Positions 6,249-17,715 are shown, counted from the stretch's first letter. The stretch is DNA of 64,000 bases from Pseudomonas fluorescens (GCF_001623525.1 NZ_CP015225.1:2604001-2668000); one strand, 5' to 3'. A program made the numbers and translations. Notes: generated from the sequence alone by a model not told the origin.

Positions 6249-7562
6249 ATGCACACCCTCGCCCAACTACGCGCCGGCCAGCTCTGCGGCATTACCCGGC
6301 TGGACCTGACCTGTGGCTTGACGGAGTTTCCCCGGGAAATCTTCGACGTGGCCGATTCCCTCGAGATCCTCAACCTCAGCGGCAATCAGTTGGACACGCT
6401 GCCCGACGACCTGCATCGGCTGACTCGCCTGCGCGTACTGTTCTGTTCCGACAACCGCTTCACTGAACTGCCCGAATGCCTGGGCCGTTGCAGCGCCTTG
6501 ACCATGGTCGGTTTCAAGGCCAACCGTATTGCGCACGTCGCGGGCGCCGCGCTGCCGCCACTGCTGCGCTGGCTGATCCTGACCGACAACTGCGTCAGCC
6601 GCTTGCCGGATGAACTGGGCCAACGCCCCTATCTGCAAAAACTGATGCTGGCCGGCAACCGTTTGCAGCAGTTGCCGGCGAGCCTGGGCCAGTGTCATCG
6701 CCTCGAACTGCTACGCATCGCCGCCAACCAACTGACCGAACTGCCGCAATGGCTGCTCACGTTGCCAAGCCTCAGTTGGCTGGCCTACGCCGGCAACCCA
6801 CTGGAAACCCAGGCGCAAGCGACGGCCCTGAATACCACGACGCCTATCGAATGGTCGCATCTGGAACTGCAACGACAACTGGGCGAAGGCGCGTCGGGGG
6901 TGATTCATCAGGCGCTCTGGCAGACGCCCGGCCAGGCGGCACGAAAGGTCGCAGTGAAGTTGTACAAGGGCCAGATGACCAGCGACGGCTCGCCCCTGCA
7001 TGAGATGCATGCCTGCATCACGGCCGGTCGCCACTCGAACCTGATTGAGGTGCTGGGTCAGGTTGCCGGGCACCCCGAGCAACAGGCCGGGCTGGTGATG
7101 GCGCTGATCGAGCCCAGCTACCGTAACCTCGCCGGGCTGCCGAGCCTGGCGTCATGCAGCCGCGACGTGTATGCCGATGAACTGCGCCTGAGCGCCCCGG
7201 TGGCCTTGCGCATCGCCCACGGCATTGCCTCGGTGGCGGCGCACCTGCACCGCCATGGCATCACCCATGGGGATCTCTACGGGCACAATATTCTGTGCGA
7301 TGAACAGGGCGATTGCCTGCTGGGGGACTTTGGCGCGGCGTCGTTCCACGCCACCACAGACAACCTGCAAACCCGCGCGCTGCAACGCATCGAGGTGCGG
7401 GCCTTCGGGATTTTGCTGGGGGAATTGCTGGCGCGGATCGAACCGACGCCCAGTGCTGAGGAACTGGCAGCGTTACAGGATCTGCAGGTGCGTTGCTGTC
7501 AGCCAGAGGTGTTGGCGCGGCCGGGGTTCGATGAGATCAGGCAGCTGTTGTCCAGCTTCTAA
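6249..7562 (+). CDS. Leucine-rich-repeat protein kinase
   Basis: A 437-residue cytoplasmic protein with two parts. Residues 15-195 form about seven leucine-rich repeats of the LxxLxLxxNxLxxLP type (LEILNLSGNQLDTLP, LQKLMLAGNRLQQLP, LELLRIAANQLTELP). Residues 210-435 form a Ser/Thr kinase-like domain: glycine loop LGEGASGVIHQA, lysine in VAVKLYKG, catalytic loop HGDLYGHNIL, and magnesium loop GDFGAAS. HGD replaces the usual HRD, as in non-RD kinases, but the aspartates and asparagine needed for catalysis are present. Substrate unknown; such fusions occur in many Pseudomonas genomes. No signal peptide or membrane segment. It stands alone between two REP pairs. Confidence 0.88.
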   Translation: MHTLAQLRAGQLCGITRLDLTCGLTEFPREIFDVADSLEILNLSGNQLDTLPDDLHRLTRLRVLFCSDNRFTELPECLGRCSALTMVGFKANRIAHVAGAALPPLLRWLILTDNCVSRLPDELGQRPYLQKLMLAGNRLQQLPASLGQCHRLELLRIAANQLTELPQWLLTLPSLSWLAYAGNPLETQAQATALNTTTPIEWSHLELQRQLGEGASGVIHQALWQTPGQAARKVAVKLYKGQMTSDGSPLHEMHACITAGRHSNLIEVLGQVAGHPEQQAGLVMALIEPSYRNLAGLPSLASCSRDVYADELRLSAPVALRIAHGIASVAAHLHRHGITHGDLYGHNILCDEQGDCLLGDFGAASFHATTDNLQTRALQRIEVRAFGILLGELLARIEPTPSAEELAALQDLQVRCCQPEVLARPGFDEIRQLLSSF

Positions 7563-7605
7563 TCCACTGATTCAATCGACGTCATCGGTTGATCGCCCGA
7601 ACCTT

Positions 7606-7737
7606 TGTGGCGAGGGGATTTATCCCCGCTGGGCTGCGCAGCAGCCCCTAAAACTCTGCCGAGTCAGCCAGACATACCCAAGTTGTCTGGTTTCAGGGCC
7701 GCTTCGCGGCCCAGCGGGGATAAATCCCCTCGCCACA
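7606..7737. repeat. REP pair (TGTGGCGAGGGG type)
   Basis: Two REP units in opposite orientation, TGTGGCGAGG at the left and CCTCGCCACA at the right, each with an internal GGGCTGC(GCA)GCAGCCC-type hairpin. The linker contains a CCAGACA/TGTCTGG inverted repeat. It fills the gap between the LRR kinase and the YebC-like gene, which are convergent. Confidence 0.9.
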
Positions 7738-7771
7738 TGTCCATCCTGTCCCTGGTCCAAGCAGGGTGGGG

Positions 7772-8476
7772 TTAACCCGCCAACCCGACAAACATGTCCT
7801 GCACGTCATCGTGGTTGTCGAGGCCTTCGAGGAAGGCTTCTACTTCAGCCATCTGCTCGTCGGTCAGGCCACTGACCGGGTTTTTCGGCTGATAGCCCAG
7901 CTTGGCCGACAATACGGTGAAACCCTGCTCCGGCAAGGCCTTCTGTACGGCATCGAGGTCGGCAGGATCGGTGAGAAACAACGTCGCGCCTTCTTCGCCC
8001 GGTTCGAAATCCTGGGCACCGGCCTCGATGGCGGCCATTTCCGGATCGGCGTCCGGGCTGTCCGGCGCGGCTTCGATCATGCCGACATGGTTGAAGTCCC
8101 ACGCCACCGAACCCGAGGCGCCGAGTTGGCCCTTGCGGAACGCGACGCGAATTTCGGCAACAGTACGGTTGATGTTATCGGTCACGCACTCAACGATCAG
8201 AGGCACCTGGTGCGGCGCAAACCCTTCGTAGGTGACGCGGTGGTATTGCACGGTTTCACCGAGCTGGCCAGAACCTTTCTTGATCGCACGTTCCAGGGTC
8301 TCGCGGGGCATCGAGGCCTTCTTCGCCTGTTCGACCACCAGTCGCAAGTGCGCGTTGGTCGCGGTATCAGCGCCGTTGCGCGCGGCAATGGTGATTTCCT
8401 TCACCAGCTTGCCGAAGATCTTGCCCTTGGCGTTGGCAGCCGCTTCTTTGTGTTTAACCTTCCACTGTGCGCCCAT
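7772..8476 (-). CDS. YebC/PmpR-family DNA-binding protein (YeeN type)
   Basis: A 234-residue member of the YebC/TACO1 family. The N-terminal part [19 protein letters not shown] is the start of the YeeN subgroup rather than of YebC itself (which begins MAGHSKW). It continues with the conserved [32 protein letters not shown] and [14 protein letters not shown] segments. The acidic middle and C-terminal domain ([17 protein letters not shown]) follow the family plan. YebC proteins bind DNA or associate with ribosomes at proline-rich sites; the role of the YeeN paralogue is less clear. Monocistronic. Confidence 0.92.
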   Translation of the reverse strand: MGAQWKVKHKEAAANAKGKIFGKLVKEITIAARNGADTATNAHLRLVVEQAKKASMPRETLERAIKKGSGQLGETVQYHRVTYEGFAPHQVPLIVECVTDNINRTVAEIRVAFRKGQLGASGSVAWDFNHVGMIEAAPDSPDADPEMAAIEAGAQDFEPGEEGATLFLTDPADLDAVQKALPEQGFTVLSAKLGYQPKNPVSGLTDEQMAEVEAFLEGLDNHDDVQDMFVGLAG

Positions 8477-8695
8477 TACTCACTCTCTTGTCTGACGCGC
8501 CGAGACATCTGCCGGCCGGCGCTGTGGCGCAAGTTTATACGGCCTAAACCGGCTGATCGACCAAAAAATTCACCCTGCCGGATCGACATTTTCACAGCGT
8601 GTTGTAGGGCGTTTCTGAAATAGCGACTCACAAGCACCGTTTTCCCCTGCGGTTTCGTACCCTCTGCGCCTCTCTCCCTGCCAGTAGGAGCTGCG

Positions 8696-10102
8696 ATGCG
8701 CAACGACACGGAAAGTCCCTTCAGCCTGACGCTCACGCAAAGCGGCTTGCAACTGCAAGTCTTGCGGTTCAGTGGCCGCGAAGCCCTCAACCAGCCATAC
8801 CGCTTTGACCTCGAACTGATCGGCCTGGCCCCGCCGATAGATCTCCAACTGCTCTTGGGGCATCCGGCCTTCCTGCGCCTGGAAGGCGAATCGGGCGTCC
8901 ATGGGATTGTCCACAGCGTTAGCCTCAGTGCCCTGGCGCCGCGGCGTATCGGCTATCGTGTGACGTTGGTTCCCTACCTCCAGCAACTGGAGCAAGGCCC
9001 ACAGCGCCGGGTTTTCCATCGGCTCAGCGTGGTGCAGCTGCTGCAACGCCTGCTGGAAGAACACGCGCTACCCGTCGACAGTTACCGTTTCGAACTGCCC
9101 CATGGGCTGTATCCGTGTCGCCCGTTTTGCATTCAGTACGACGAAAGCGACCTGACCCTCCTGCAACGACTGTGTGAGGAAGAAGGCATTCATTACCACT
9201 TCGAACACGCTCCCCAGGGCCATGTCCTGGTGTTTGCCGAAGACCCGAAGAGCTTTCCCGCGCGCCCCATCGAGCTGCCCCTGCGCCCGAACGACAGCCT
9301 GCAGCCGGCCATCAGACGCTTGTATTTGCGTCACCATCCGATGATGCCTGGGCTGCCCGTCGGGTTCAGTGACCGGGCCCCGCCCGAAGCCGAGGCCTCG
9401 GCGGCGAATCAACCCCTTGAGCGGCTCGATCACGAAGCCATGCGCGGCAACCCGGCCTTGGCTCACCGTTACCAGGCCGGTCGCCGCCACCTTGAACGGC
9501 TGCGCTGCCGGCAACGGGAAATCCATGGCCACAGTACCCAACCGGCCCTGCACGGCGGCGACATCGTACAGGTCTGCGAACACCCGGTTTCCACCTTCAA
9601 CGATCAATGGCTGATCACCGAGGTCCAGCATCGCGGACGGCAGTTTTCGATCCTGGAGCCGGACCTGCCCGCCGCACCGTCGGCCCGTGACTACCGCAAC
9701 CGGTTCACCGCCATTCCCTGGTCCACCACGTTCAGGCCAGCCCTCAAGCACCCCAAGCCCCCCGTCCCCGGGTACCACCTGGCCCATGTACTCGGCAGCA
9801 CCGGCCAGCCGGCCAGCCCCGATGAACGTGGCCAGGTGAGTGTCAGCCTATGGGCGCCGGACCAGGACGGCATCACGCTGCCCGTGTCGCGGCTGACTCT
9901 GGATGGCAGCCCCAGCCTGATGGCCGGCAGCGAAGTGCTGGTGAGTTTTCTCGATGGCGACCCTGATCGACCGGTGCTGTGTCCAGGGGCTATCGATACC
10001 GGCGCAGGCCATAGCGCCACGTCCCCGAAATCGCCCCGTGGGGAGCATGATGGGGGGCTGCTGTTGGACTGGCTGCTGAATCCGCCGGTTTTGACTCCCT
10101 GA
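8696..10102 (+). CDS. Short, orphan VgrG-type type VI secretion tip protein
   Basis: A 468-residue VgrG-like protein. Residues 8-330 correspond to the gp27-like hub (LQLQVLRFSGREALNQPYRF, FCIQYDESDLTLLQRLCEEEGIHYHFEH). Residues 355-440 form the OB fold of the gp5-like part (GQVSVSLWAPDQDG). The protein stops soon afterwards, whereas full VgrG tips have 600-1000 residues including a long triple beta-helix. Sequence after the stop does not continue the family in any frame that I can see. A good ribosome binding site (GGAG) precedes the ATG. No effector, adaptor, PAAR or other type VI gene is adjacent. It may serve as a minimal tip or be a remnant. Confidence 0.85.
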   Translation: MRNDTESPFSLTLTQSGLQLQVLRFSGREALNQPYRFDLELIGLAPPIDLQLLLGHPAFLRLEGESGVHGIVHSVSLSALAPRRIGYRVTLVPYLQQLEQGPQRRVFHRLSVVQLLQRLLEEHALPVDSYRFELPHGLYPCRPFCIQYDESDLTLLQRLCEEEGIHYHFEHAPQGHVLVFAEDPKSFPARPIELPLRPNDSLQPAIRRLYLRHHPMMPGLPVGFSDRAPPEAEASAANQPLERLDHEAMRGNPALAHRYQAGRRHLERLRCRQREIHGHSTQPALHGGDIVQVCEHPVSTFNDQWLITEVQHRGRQFSILEPDLPAAPSARDYRNRFTAIPWSTTFRPALKHPKPPVPGYHLAHVLGSTGQPASPDERGQVSVSLWAPDQDGITLPVSRLTLDGSPSLMAGSEVLVSFLDGDPDRPVLCPGAIDTGAGHSATSPKSPRGEHDGGLLLDWLLNPPVLTP

Positions 10103-10228
10103 CTCAATCCTATGGCTTCATGCCGGCAAAAATGATCTGGCTCAAGCAAACCCAGCGAAACGGGCTTACAGTAAACGGATAACGCCGCTCTAGACGGCGC
10201 TCTACCCTGATCGTTGGAGAGGCCTGCA

Positions 10229-10777
10229 ATGCCCTGGAAAAACTCAGAAAGCCGCTACAGTACCGTCACGGTCACCTTGCATTGGCTGATGCTGGTTCTG
10301 CTGGCCGTGGTTTACGCCTGCATCGAGTTCCGCGGGATTTTCCCCAAGGGCAGCGGCGGTCGCACCCTGATCAAGGAAGCGCACTTCATGCTCGGCCTGA
10401 CGGTGTTCCTGCTGGTCTGGCTACGCCTGTTCGCTCGCAGCATGGGTAAGGCTCCGGCGATTTTCCCGGCGTCGCCTGCATGGCAAACCGTTCTCGCTCG
10501 CCTGATGCATTGGGCGCTGTACCTGTTCATGATCGCCATGCCGCTGCTGGGCTGGCTGATCACCAGCGCCGAAGGGCACCAGGTGATGTTCTACGGTTTC
10601 GATCTGCCGTTGCTCATCAATCAAGACAAGGATTTCGCCAAGCAACTGGAAGGCTGGCACGTGCTGGGCGGCACCATCGGCTATTGGCTGATTGGCCTGC
10701 ATGCCTTGGCGGGGCTGTACCACCACTATGTGGTACGGGACAACACGCTGCTGCGGATGATGCCCAAACGCGGCTGA
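10229..10777 (+). CDS. Cytochrome b561-family membrane protein (second copy)
   Basis: A 182-residue b-type cytochrome of the YodB/YceJ group with four membrane helices: VTLHWLMLVLLAVVYAC, AHFMLGLTVFLLVWLRLF, LMHWALYLFMIAMPLLGWL and GYWLIGLHALAGLYHHY. The heme-ligand histidines lie in THLHW-like and LMHW/LHALAGL positions. The ATG at 10229 is preceded by GGAGAGG seven bases upstream; the in-frame TTG at 10214 is not needed. It is a different subtype from the copy at 1125 (about a quarter identical by eye) and has no catalase partner. It may act as a quinol oxidase of periplasmic superoxide or a similar electron carrier. Confidence 0.93.
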   Translation: MPWKNSESRYSTVTVTLHWLMLVLLAVVYACIEFRGIFPKGSGGRTLIKEAHFMLGLTVFLLVWLRLFARSMGKAPAIFPASPAWQTVLARLMHWALYLFMIAMPLLGWLITSAEGHQVMFYGFDLPLLINQDKDFAKQLEGWHVLGGTIGYWLIGLHALAGLYHHYVVRDNTLLRMMPKRG

Positions 10778-10783
10778 CCGTCG

Positions 10784-11692
10784 CTACTCGAACCCCCGGC
10801 GACCTTGCAAACCGCCGGTGTGGACGAAGACCAGACGGGTATCCGGGGCAAATCGTCCGGCCTCGACTTGCGTCTTGAGCAACATCAAGGCTTTGCCGGT
10901 GTACAACGGTTCCAGTTCGATGGCCGTCGTGGTTTCGATGAACTCGGTGAGTTCGGCATCGACCCGGGCGAACCCGTCACGGCTGCCGTCGAACAATTCA
11001 TAAGGTGGACTGCAAAGGCCCGCCTCCCCCACGATGCGCTCGACTTGCTGCACCACGCCATGGTCCTGGGGCACCGCCAGCACGCCATAGACCGGGCGCT
11101 GTCCCGCTTCGGCCAGCACCAGCCCGGCCAGCGACGTACCCGTCCCACAGGCCAGCCACCAACCGTGAAAATCCGCCCATCCCAACGTCGCCAGTTGTGC
11201 ACGGACGTTGGCCGCCCATACCTGGCAGCCTTGTGCACCGGGCAATCCTGAACCGCCCTCGGGCACCGGATGCAAATGTGGATAGCGCATCTGCCACGGT
11301 TCCCAGAAATCCGCTGCGTGCCGCTCCCGGTATCCGCCATAACCCAACCAGTGCAGGTCCATGCCAAACACTTTCAGGTCGCGCACCGTCGGCGTGTCCT
11401 GGGGATGACCACGCAACAGCCCCGCCGTGGGAAACCCGAAGCGCTTGCCCGCCGCCGCCAACGCATGCAAATGGTTGGAATACGCCCCGCCCAGGCTCAT
11501 GACCCCCTCGGCACCGGCCTCATGGGCGGCGCGCAAGTGATGGACCAACTTGAACCACTTGTTGCCGCTGATCAGTGGATCGATCCGGTCCAGGCGCAAC
11601 ACCGCCACTTCAACACCGGCACGGGCGAGCCAGTCCAGGTGAAGGGGTTCGAGTCGGGGTTGGGGATGCCAGTCGAGGGCGGGAAGCAGCAT
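10784..11692 (-). CDS. PLP-dependent D-cysteine desulfhydrase / ACC deaminase-family protein
   Basis: A fold-type II PLP enzyme of 302 residues in the ACC deaminase/D-cysteine desulfhydrase family. The PLP lysine is in DPLISGNKWFKL near residue 47, and the phosphate-binding glycine-rich region is GTGTSLAGLVLAE near residue 185. The asparagine-containing SLGGAYSNHLHALAAAG segment is typical. Distinguishing true ACC deaminase from D-cysteine desulfhydrase needs the Glu/Leu residues near the C-terminus (here FVHTGGLQG), which favour the desulfhydrase or an undefined activity. It converges on the cytochrome gene with 6 bp between them. Cytoplasmic. Confidence 0.88.
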   Translation of the reverse strand: MLLPALDWHPQPRLEPLHLDWLARAGVEVAVLRLDRIDPLISGNKWFKLVHHLRAAHEAGAEGVMSLGGAYSNHLHALAAAGKRFGFPTAGLLRGHPQDTPTVRDLKVFGMDLHWLGYGGYRERHAADFWEPWQMRYPHLHPVPEGGSGLPGAQGCQVWAANVRAQLATLGWADFHGWWLACGTGTSLAGLVLAEAGQRPVYGVLAVPQDHGVVQQVERIVGEAGLCSPPYELFDGSRDGFARVDAELTEFIETTTAIELEPLYTGKALMLLKTQVEAGRFAPDTRLVFVHTGGLQGRRGFE

Positions 11693-11770
11693 TGCGGCGG
11701 GCCGGCGGGGAAGATACCGGCATCTTAACAGCTCGGTGTTGAGAGACTTCAGGATCGGAGTTCACCGCCT

Positions 11771-11798
11771 CCTGTGGGAGCGAGCTTGCTCCCACAGG
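11771..11798. repeat. Single REP-like palindrome (CCTGTGGGAGC type)
   Basis: A near-perfect palindrome reading CCTGTGGGAGC at the left and GCTCCCACAGG at the right, the compact version of the second REP family of this window. It lies between the divergently placed 5' end of the desulfhydrase gene and the 3' end of fadH. Confidence 0.8.
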
Positions 11799-11825
11799 GG
11801 ATCCGGGTTCTACAGAGCGTGTGAG

Positions 11826-13886
<2,061 letters not shown>

Positions 13887-14105
13887 TCACGGGGAAAAGC
13901 GCAAGCTCTGCGGCTTGCGTCTGTCATGACCCACAGCGTAAGAGTCCGGATGCGGGCGCTCAATGACCGTAACTGACAAGTTAATGATCCAAATGTGCAG
14001 CGCACCGATCAGCTGCGCGTGACTCTCGCCGGAATGCACCAGTCCTACCAACGCTGGTCCAGGTGCTCAACCCTAAAATAACCTTAATAACACGGTCGCC
14101 CTCGC

Positions 14106-15323
14106 ATGCATCCCCAACGAAAAATGCTGCACAACGAGTTGCACGCCCGCCCGTCGCTGTACTTCGACGAGCCGGCCCACGTCTTCCACCTGGCGTTTCT
14201 TGGCGACAATGCCCAGTGCAACGCGCTGCTCGAGCGACTGTGCCCGGAAACCGTCGCAGCAGAGGCCGCACAAGGCATCACCCGCCTTGAAGGCCATCCA
14301 CTCAAGTGGGAGCGCCACGCCGAGTTCTTCACCCTGACCCTGGTCGTTCCCGCCAGCACCAACGAACCGCACTGGACAACGCTGCCCGAATGCCTTGCCC
14401 AGGGTATCGAAGGCCATTCCCAGCACCTCATCAATGCCGTTCAGGTGGTGGTGCGCGCCGAAGCCGGTCTCGACCTGCCCAGCTACGGTTTCAAGGACCC
14501 CTGCGGTTCTTGCGTGGGCGGTGGCGATGCGGTGGTCTGGAGCGATTTTCGCCTGACCGAGGACGGCACCAACCGCCTGCTGTTCATCAACCGACGGCTC
14601 AACGCTTATCGTCAGGGCCGCATGATCCGGCGCCTGCTGGAAATCGAGACCTATCGCATGATGGCGTCCTTGTCGCTCAATACCGCCAAGGCACTGGAGC
14701 CGCAACTGAACGAATTCGATCGCACCCTGGTGAGCCTGTCCGAACGCAACGCCAATGCCAGCGGCGTGCATGCCAAAGCCCTGCTGGAGGACATCGCCCT
14801 GCTGTCTCGCCAGGTCGTCAGCAGCACGGTCAAGAATCGCCACCGTTTCAGCGCCACCCGCGCCTATGCCCAACTGGTGTTCGAGCGCCTGGGGGAGTTG
14901 CGCGAAAGTCACCTGGGGGATTGCCAGCGGCTGGGCGTGTTCATCGAGCGGCGTTTCAAACCCACGGTGCGTTATTGCGCAGCCACCGAACAGCGCCTCG
15001 AGCAACTGGCCATGAGCGTTGCCAACCTGGGTGACTTGTTGCAAGCACGCGTACAGGTCGAAATGGAGGATCAGAACGCCGAGATCCTGCGCAGCCTCAA
15101 TGCACGCGCCGATGCACAGATAAAGATCCAGCGCGCGGTGGAAGGCCTGTCGATCATTGCCATCACCTACTACCTGATCAATCTGTTCAAACTGGTCTAT
15201 AGCGGGCTGCACACCTTGGGCGCAAGCCTCTCGGCCCGCGAGGCGCTGCTGGGCATGACGCCACCGGTGCTGTTGATCATGCTGCTGATTCTGATCCGCA
15301 TCAGGAAGGCCAAAAGTCATTAG
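14106..15323 (+). CDS. DUF3422-family membrane-anchored protein
   Basis: A 405-residue protein with the DUF3422 signature opening HNELHARPS and the central DPCGSCVGGGDAVVW and RLLFINRRL segments. It is mostly soluble with a long coiled-coil-like region (residues 180-330). Two hydrophobic helices lie at the C-terminus (IAITYYLINLFKLVYSG and PPVLLIMLLILI), so it is probably anchored in the inner membrane by its tail. No function is established for this family as far as I know. Complete length; no partner gene in the same operon is obvious, although the nitrilase-like gene follows 170 bp downstream. Confidence 0.88.
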   Translation: MHPQRKMLHNELHARPSLYFDEPAHVFHLAFLGDNAQCNALLERLCPETVAAEAAQGITRLEGHPLKWERHAEFFTLTLVVPASTNEPHWTTLPECLAQGIEGHSQHLINAVQVVVRAEAGLDLPSYGFKDPCGSCVGGGDAVVWSDFRLTEDGTNRLLFINRRLNAYRQGRMIRRLLEIETYRMMASLSLNTAKALEPQLNEFDRTLVSLSERNANASGVHAKALLEDIALLSRQVVSSTVKNRHRFSATRAYAQLVFERLGELRESHLGDCQRLGVFIERRFKPTVRYCAATEQRLEQLAMSVANLGDLLQARVQVEMEDQNAEILRSLNARADAQIKIQRAVEGLSIIAITYYLINLFKLVYSGLHTLGASLSAREALLGMTPPVLLIMLLILIRIRKAKSH

Positions 15324-15495
15324 TGCGCCTTGCTCGCGCGCAGGGTGTCCAAGGATTCCATGGACGCCTTGGCGCAGGCCTGGCGCAAGTACAAATCAGC
15401 GCCCGCCCTTCGCTAATCCCTTGTTTTACCGTACCCTGCCCCGTAGCTCCTGATGAAAAATCACGAACCTGCACACGGCCGCTGACTGTTCTCCC

Positions 15496-16626
15496 ATGCG
15501 CAAATTTCTGTACCTGCTGTTTTCCCTGGCCTTGATTGCCGCCCTGATCACCTACGCACTGTGGACGACGGATCGTCCGACGGGTCATTACCTGTCGGAC
15601 CTGCGCATCAGCCTGGCGGTCGATCAGGGCACACCCGCCGACCGCGGTAACCTGCTGGGCATCCAACCCGAACTGTTCCCCACCGACTACCAGAGCCCCG
15701 AGCGCCTGCATCGCAAACTGGCAGCCTATCTGCAGACGGCTCGCGACCAGGGCTTTCTCAATGCCAAGACCGTGGTGGTCCTGCCCGAGCACATCGGCAC
15801 CTGGTTGATGGTCGGCGGCGAAAAAGACGAGTTGTACCAGGCCACCAGCCTGAAGGAAGCCATGAACTGGCTGGCGATCAGTAATCCGCTGGCGTTTATC
15901 CAGGCATTGATCAGCGCTCAAGGCGATAGCCGACTGGACGATGCCCACCTGCGCATGAAAGCCGAGCGCATGGCCCATGACTATCAAGCGCTATTCGGTG
16001 GGCTGGCCAAGGAGTTCGGTATCACCCTGGTGGCCGGCTCCATCGTGCTTCCCGAGCCCAGTGTCAGTGACGGTGAACTGAAGATCGGTCGCGGTGCGCT
16101 GTACAACAGCAGCCTGGTGTTCGGCAGCGATGGCCGGCCGATCGGCCAGCCACAACGCCAACGACATCCGGTGTTTGAACAGCGCGACGTGCTTGGGGCC
16201 GACCGCCCGACCGCTGTCCAAGTCATCGACACCCCCGCCGGGCGCCTGGGCGTGCTGATCGGCAGCGACAGTTGGTACCCGCTCCACTACCGGCAACTCA
16301 ACGACCAGGGCGCGCAACTGATTGCGGTGCCCGCCTTCATCCTCGGTCGCGACACATGGGACAAACCCTGGAGCGGTTATAAAGGCCTGTCCACGCCGAG
16401 CGAGGTGAGCCTCAAGCCAGGTGAAGTGAGCGAGGGCCAAGCCTGGCATCGCCTGACACTGACCGGCCAATTGCCCATCAGCCAGGCCCAGGGCGGCGTC
16501 AGCGTGTTCCTGCGGGGCCAGTTCTGGGACAACGGCAGCGCCGGCCAGAGTTTCATCAGCCACAACGGCCAACACTTCCCCGATGGCAACGCCCGCGGCG
16601 CCCGCCTGCTGAACCTGTGGTTGTGA
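15496..16626 (+). CDS. Nitrilase-fold protein with an altered catalytic site
   Basis: A 376-residue protein with an N-terminal membrane anchor (FLYLLFSLALIAALITYAL), so the domain is periplasmic. The rest follows the carbon-nitrogen hydrolase fold. The glutamate motif VVVLPEHIG is present. The nucleophile region reads GVLIGSDSWYP, where family members have a cysteine at the position of the first glycine or serine (ICAD/ICYD). The usual catalytic lysine position falls in the basic stretch PQRQRHPVFE with arginine instead. Without Cys and Lys it probably does not hydrolyse amides. It ends 2 bp before the AraC-type regulator and is likely cotranscribed with it. Role unknown. Confidence 0.8.
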   Translation: MRKFLYLLFSLALIAALITYALWTTDRPTGHYLSDLRISLAVDQGTPADRGNLLGIQPELFPTDYQSPERLHRKLAAYLQTARDQGFLNAKTVVVLPEHIGTWLMVGGEKDELYQATSLKEAMNWLAISNPLAFIQALISAQGDSRLDDAHLRMKAERMAHDYQALFGGLAKEFGITLVAGSIVLPEPSVSDGELKIGRGALYNSSLVFGSDGRPIGQPQRQRHPVFEQRDVLGADRPTAVQVIDTPAGRLGVLIGSDSWYPLHYRQLNDQGAQLIAVPAFILGRDTWDKPWSGYKGLSTPSEVSLKPGEVSEGQAWHRLTLTGQLPISQAQGGVSVFLRGQFWDNGSAGQSFISHNGQHFPDGNARGARLLNLWL

Positions 16627-16628
16627 AC

Positions 16629-17666
16629 ATGAAACCGCAGCCGATGCGCCTGGGCGACCTGTCTGTGGGCTTTGTCCATAGCTTGGCTGACGCCGTCGCC
16701 AGCCATGGGCAAGACCCTCAACCTCTGCTTGAACAGTACGGTCTCGATGCCGCGCGCCTGGCCGAGCCCGGGGCACGATTGTCGATCCCGCGCTACATGC
16801 GCCTGGGCCACGCCGCGATTCAACAAACTCAGGACCCAGCCTTGGGCCTGCGCATGGGCCAACTCGGCCGCTTGAGCCAGGCCGGGCTGGCGGGCGTTAC
16901 CGCGGCCCAGGCGCCCACCGTGCGCGAGGCCGCCCGCTGCATGATCCGCTTCGAGCCGCTGTACGGCTCCAACTATCGCGGCCAATCGAGTTTCCATGAA
17001 GATGCCCGAGGCGCTTGGCTACGGTTCTATTCCATCAGCCCGTATAACGCCTACAACCGCTTTGTCGTGGACTCGATCATTGCCGGCTGGCTTGCGCAAC
17101 TGTCCAGCGTCAGCGGCATCGCGCTGCGGCCAGAACGCATCGAAATCGAATTCGAGGAGCCGGCATACGTGGAGGCCTACCGCACGCTCGGTGACTGCCC
17201 GGTCCAATTTGGCGCCGAACAGAATCAACTGCGACTGGGCCTGGACAGCCTCGCCCAGCGCAACCCACAGCATTGCCCCAGCACCTGGCACCATCTGCTT
17301 CAGTTGTGTGAACGGGAACTGGAACAACTGACCCGCACCCGCAGCCTGCGCGAGCGCATCATCCAACTGCTGGGACCGTTGCTCAACGGCGGCCGGGAAC
17401 CCGACCTGGAAGAAGTGGCGGCTCGCCTGAAGCTGCCAACCTGGACCCTGCGTCGCAAGCTGGCCGAGGAAGGCACGCAGTTTCGCGCCATCCTCAACGA
17501 CACCCGCCGCGACCTGGCCATGACCTACATACGCGATACCGAACTGGCGTTTGGCGAAATCGCTTATCTATTGGGATTCGCCTCAGCCGAGGCATTTCAA
17601 CGAGCCTTCAAGCGCTGGAACAACCAGACACCCGGAGAGTTTCGTCGTAGTCACCGAGGGGTTTGA
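16629..17666 (+). CDS. AraC-family transcriptional regulator (OruR/ArgR-like)
   Basis: A 345-residue regulator with an arabinose-binding-type N-terminal domain (residues 15-210, YGLDAARLAEPGARLSIPRYMRL) and a C-terminal double helix-turn-helix (residues 245-345). The latter is recognised by LPTWTLRRKLAEEGTQF and IAYLLGFASAEAFQRAFKRW. The ATG at 16629 lies 2 bp after the stop of the nitrilase-like gene; an earlier in-frame GTG overlaps that gene. It probably regulates its neighbour or itself, but no operator can be read. The effector is unknown. Confidence 0.9.
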   Translation: MKPQPMRLGDLSVGFVHSLADAVASHGQDPQPLLEQYGLDAARLAEPGARLSIPRYMRLGHAAIQQTQDPALGLRMGQLGRLSQAGLAGVTAAQAPTVREAARCMIRFEPLYGSNYRGQSSFHEDARGAWLRFYSISPYNAYNRFVVDSIIAGWLAQLSSVSGIALRPERIEIEFEEPAYVEAYRTLGDCPVQFGAEQNQLRLGLDSLAQRNPQHCPSTWHHLLQLCERELEQLTRTRSLRERIIQLLGPLLNGGREPDLEEVAARLKLPTWTLRRKLAEEGTQFRAILNDTRRDLAMTYIRDTELAFGEIAYLLGFASAEAFQRAFKRWNNQTPGEFRRSHRGV

Positions 17667-17715
17667 GCTTCAAGAACCTGGCTAGGTGCTTACCATTTGT
17701 AGCTTGTCGCGATCC

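Noticed and set aside
8696..10777. A type VI secretion cluster
   Set aside because: Only the VgrG-like gene is present; the flanking genes are a YebC-like protein and a cytochrome.
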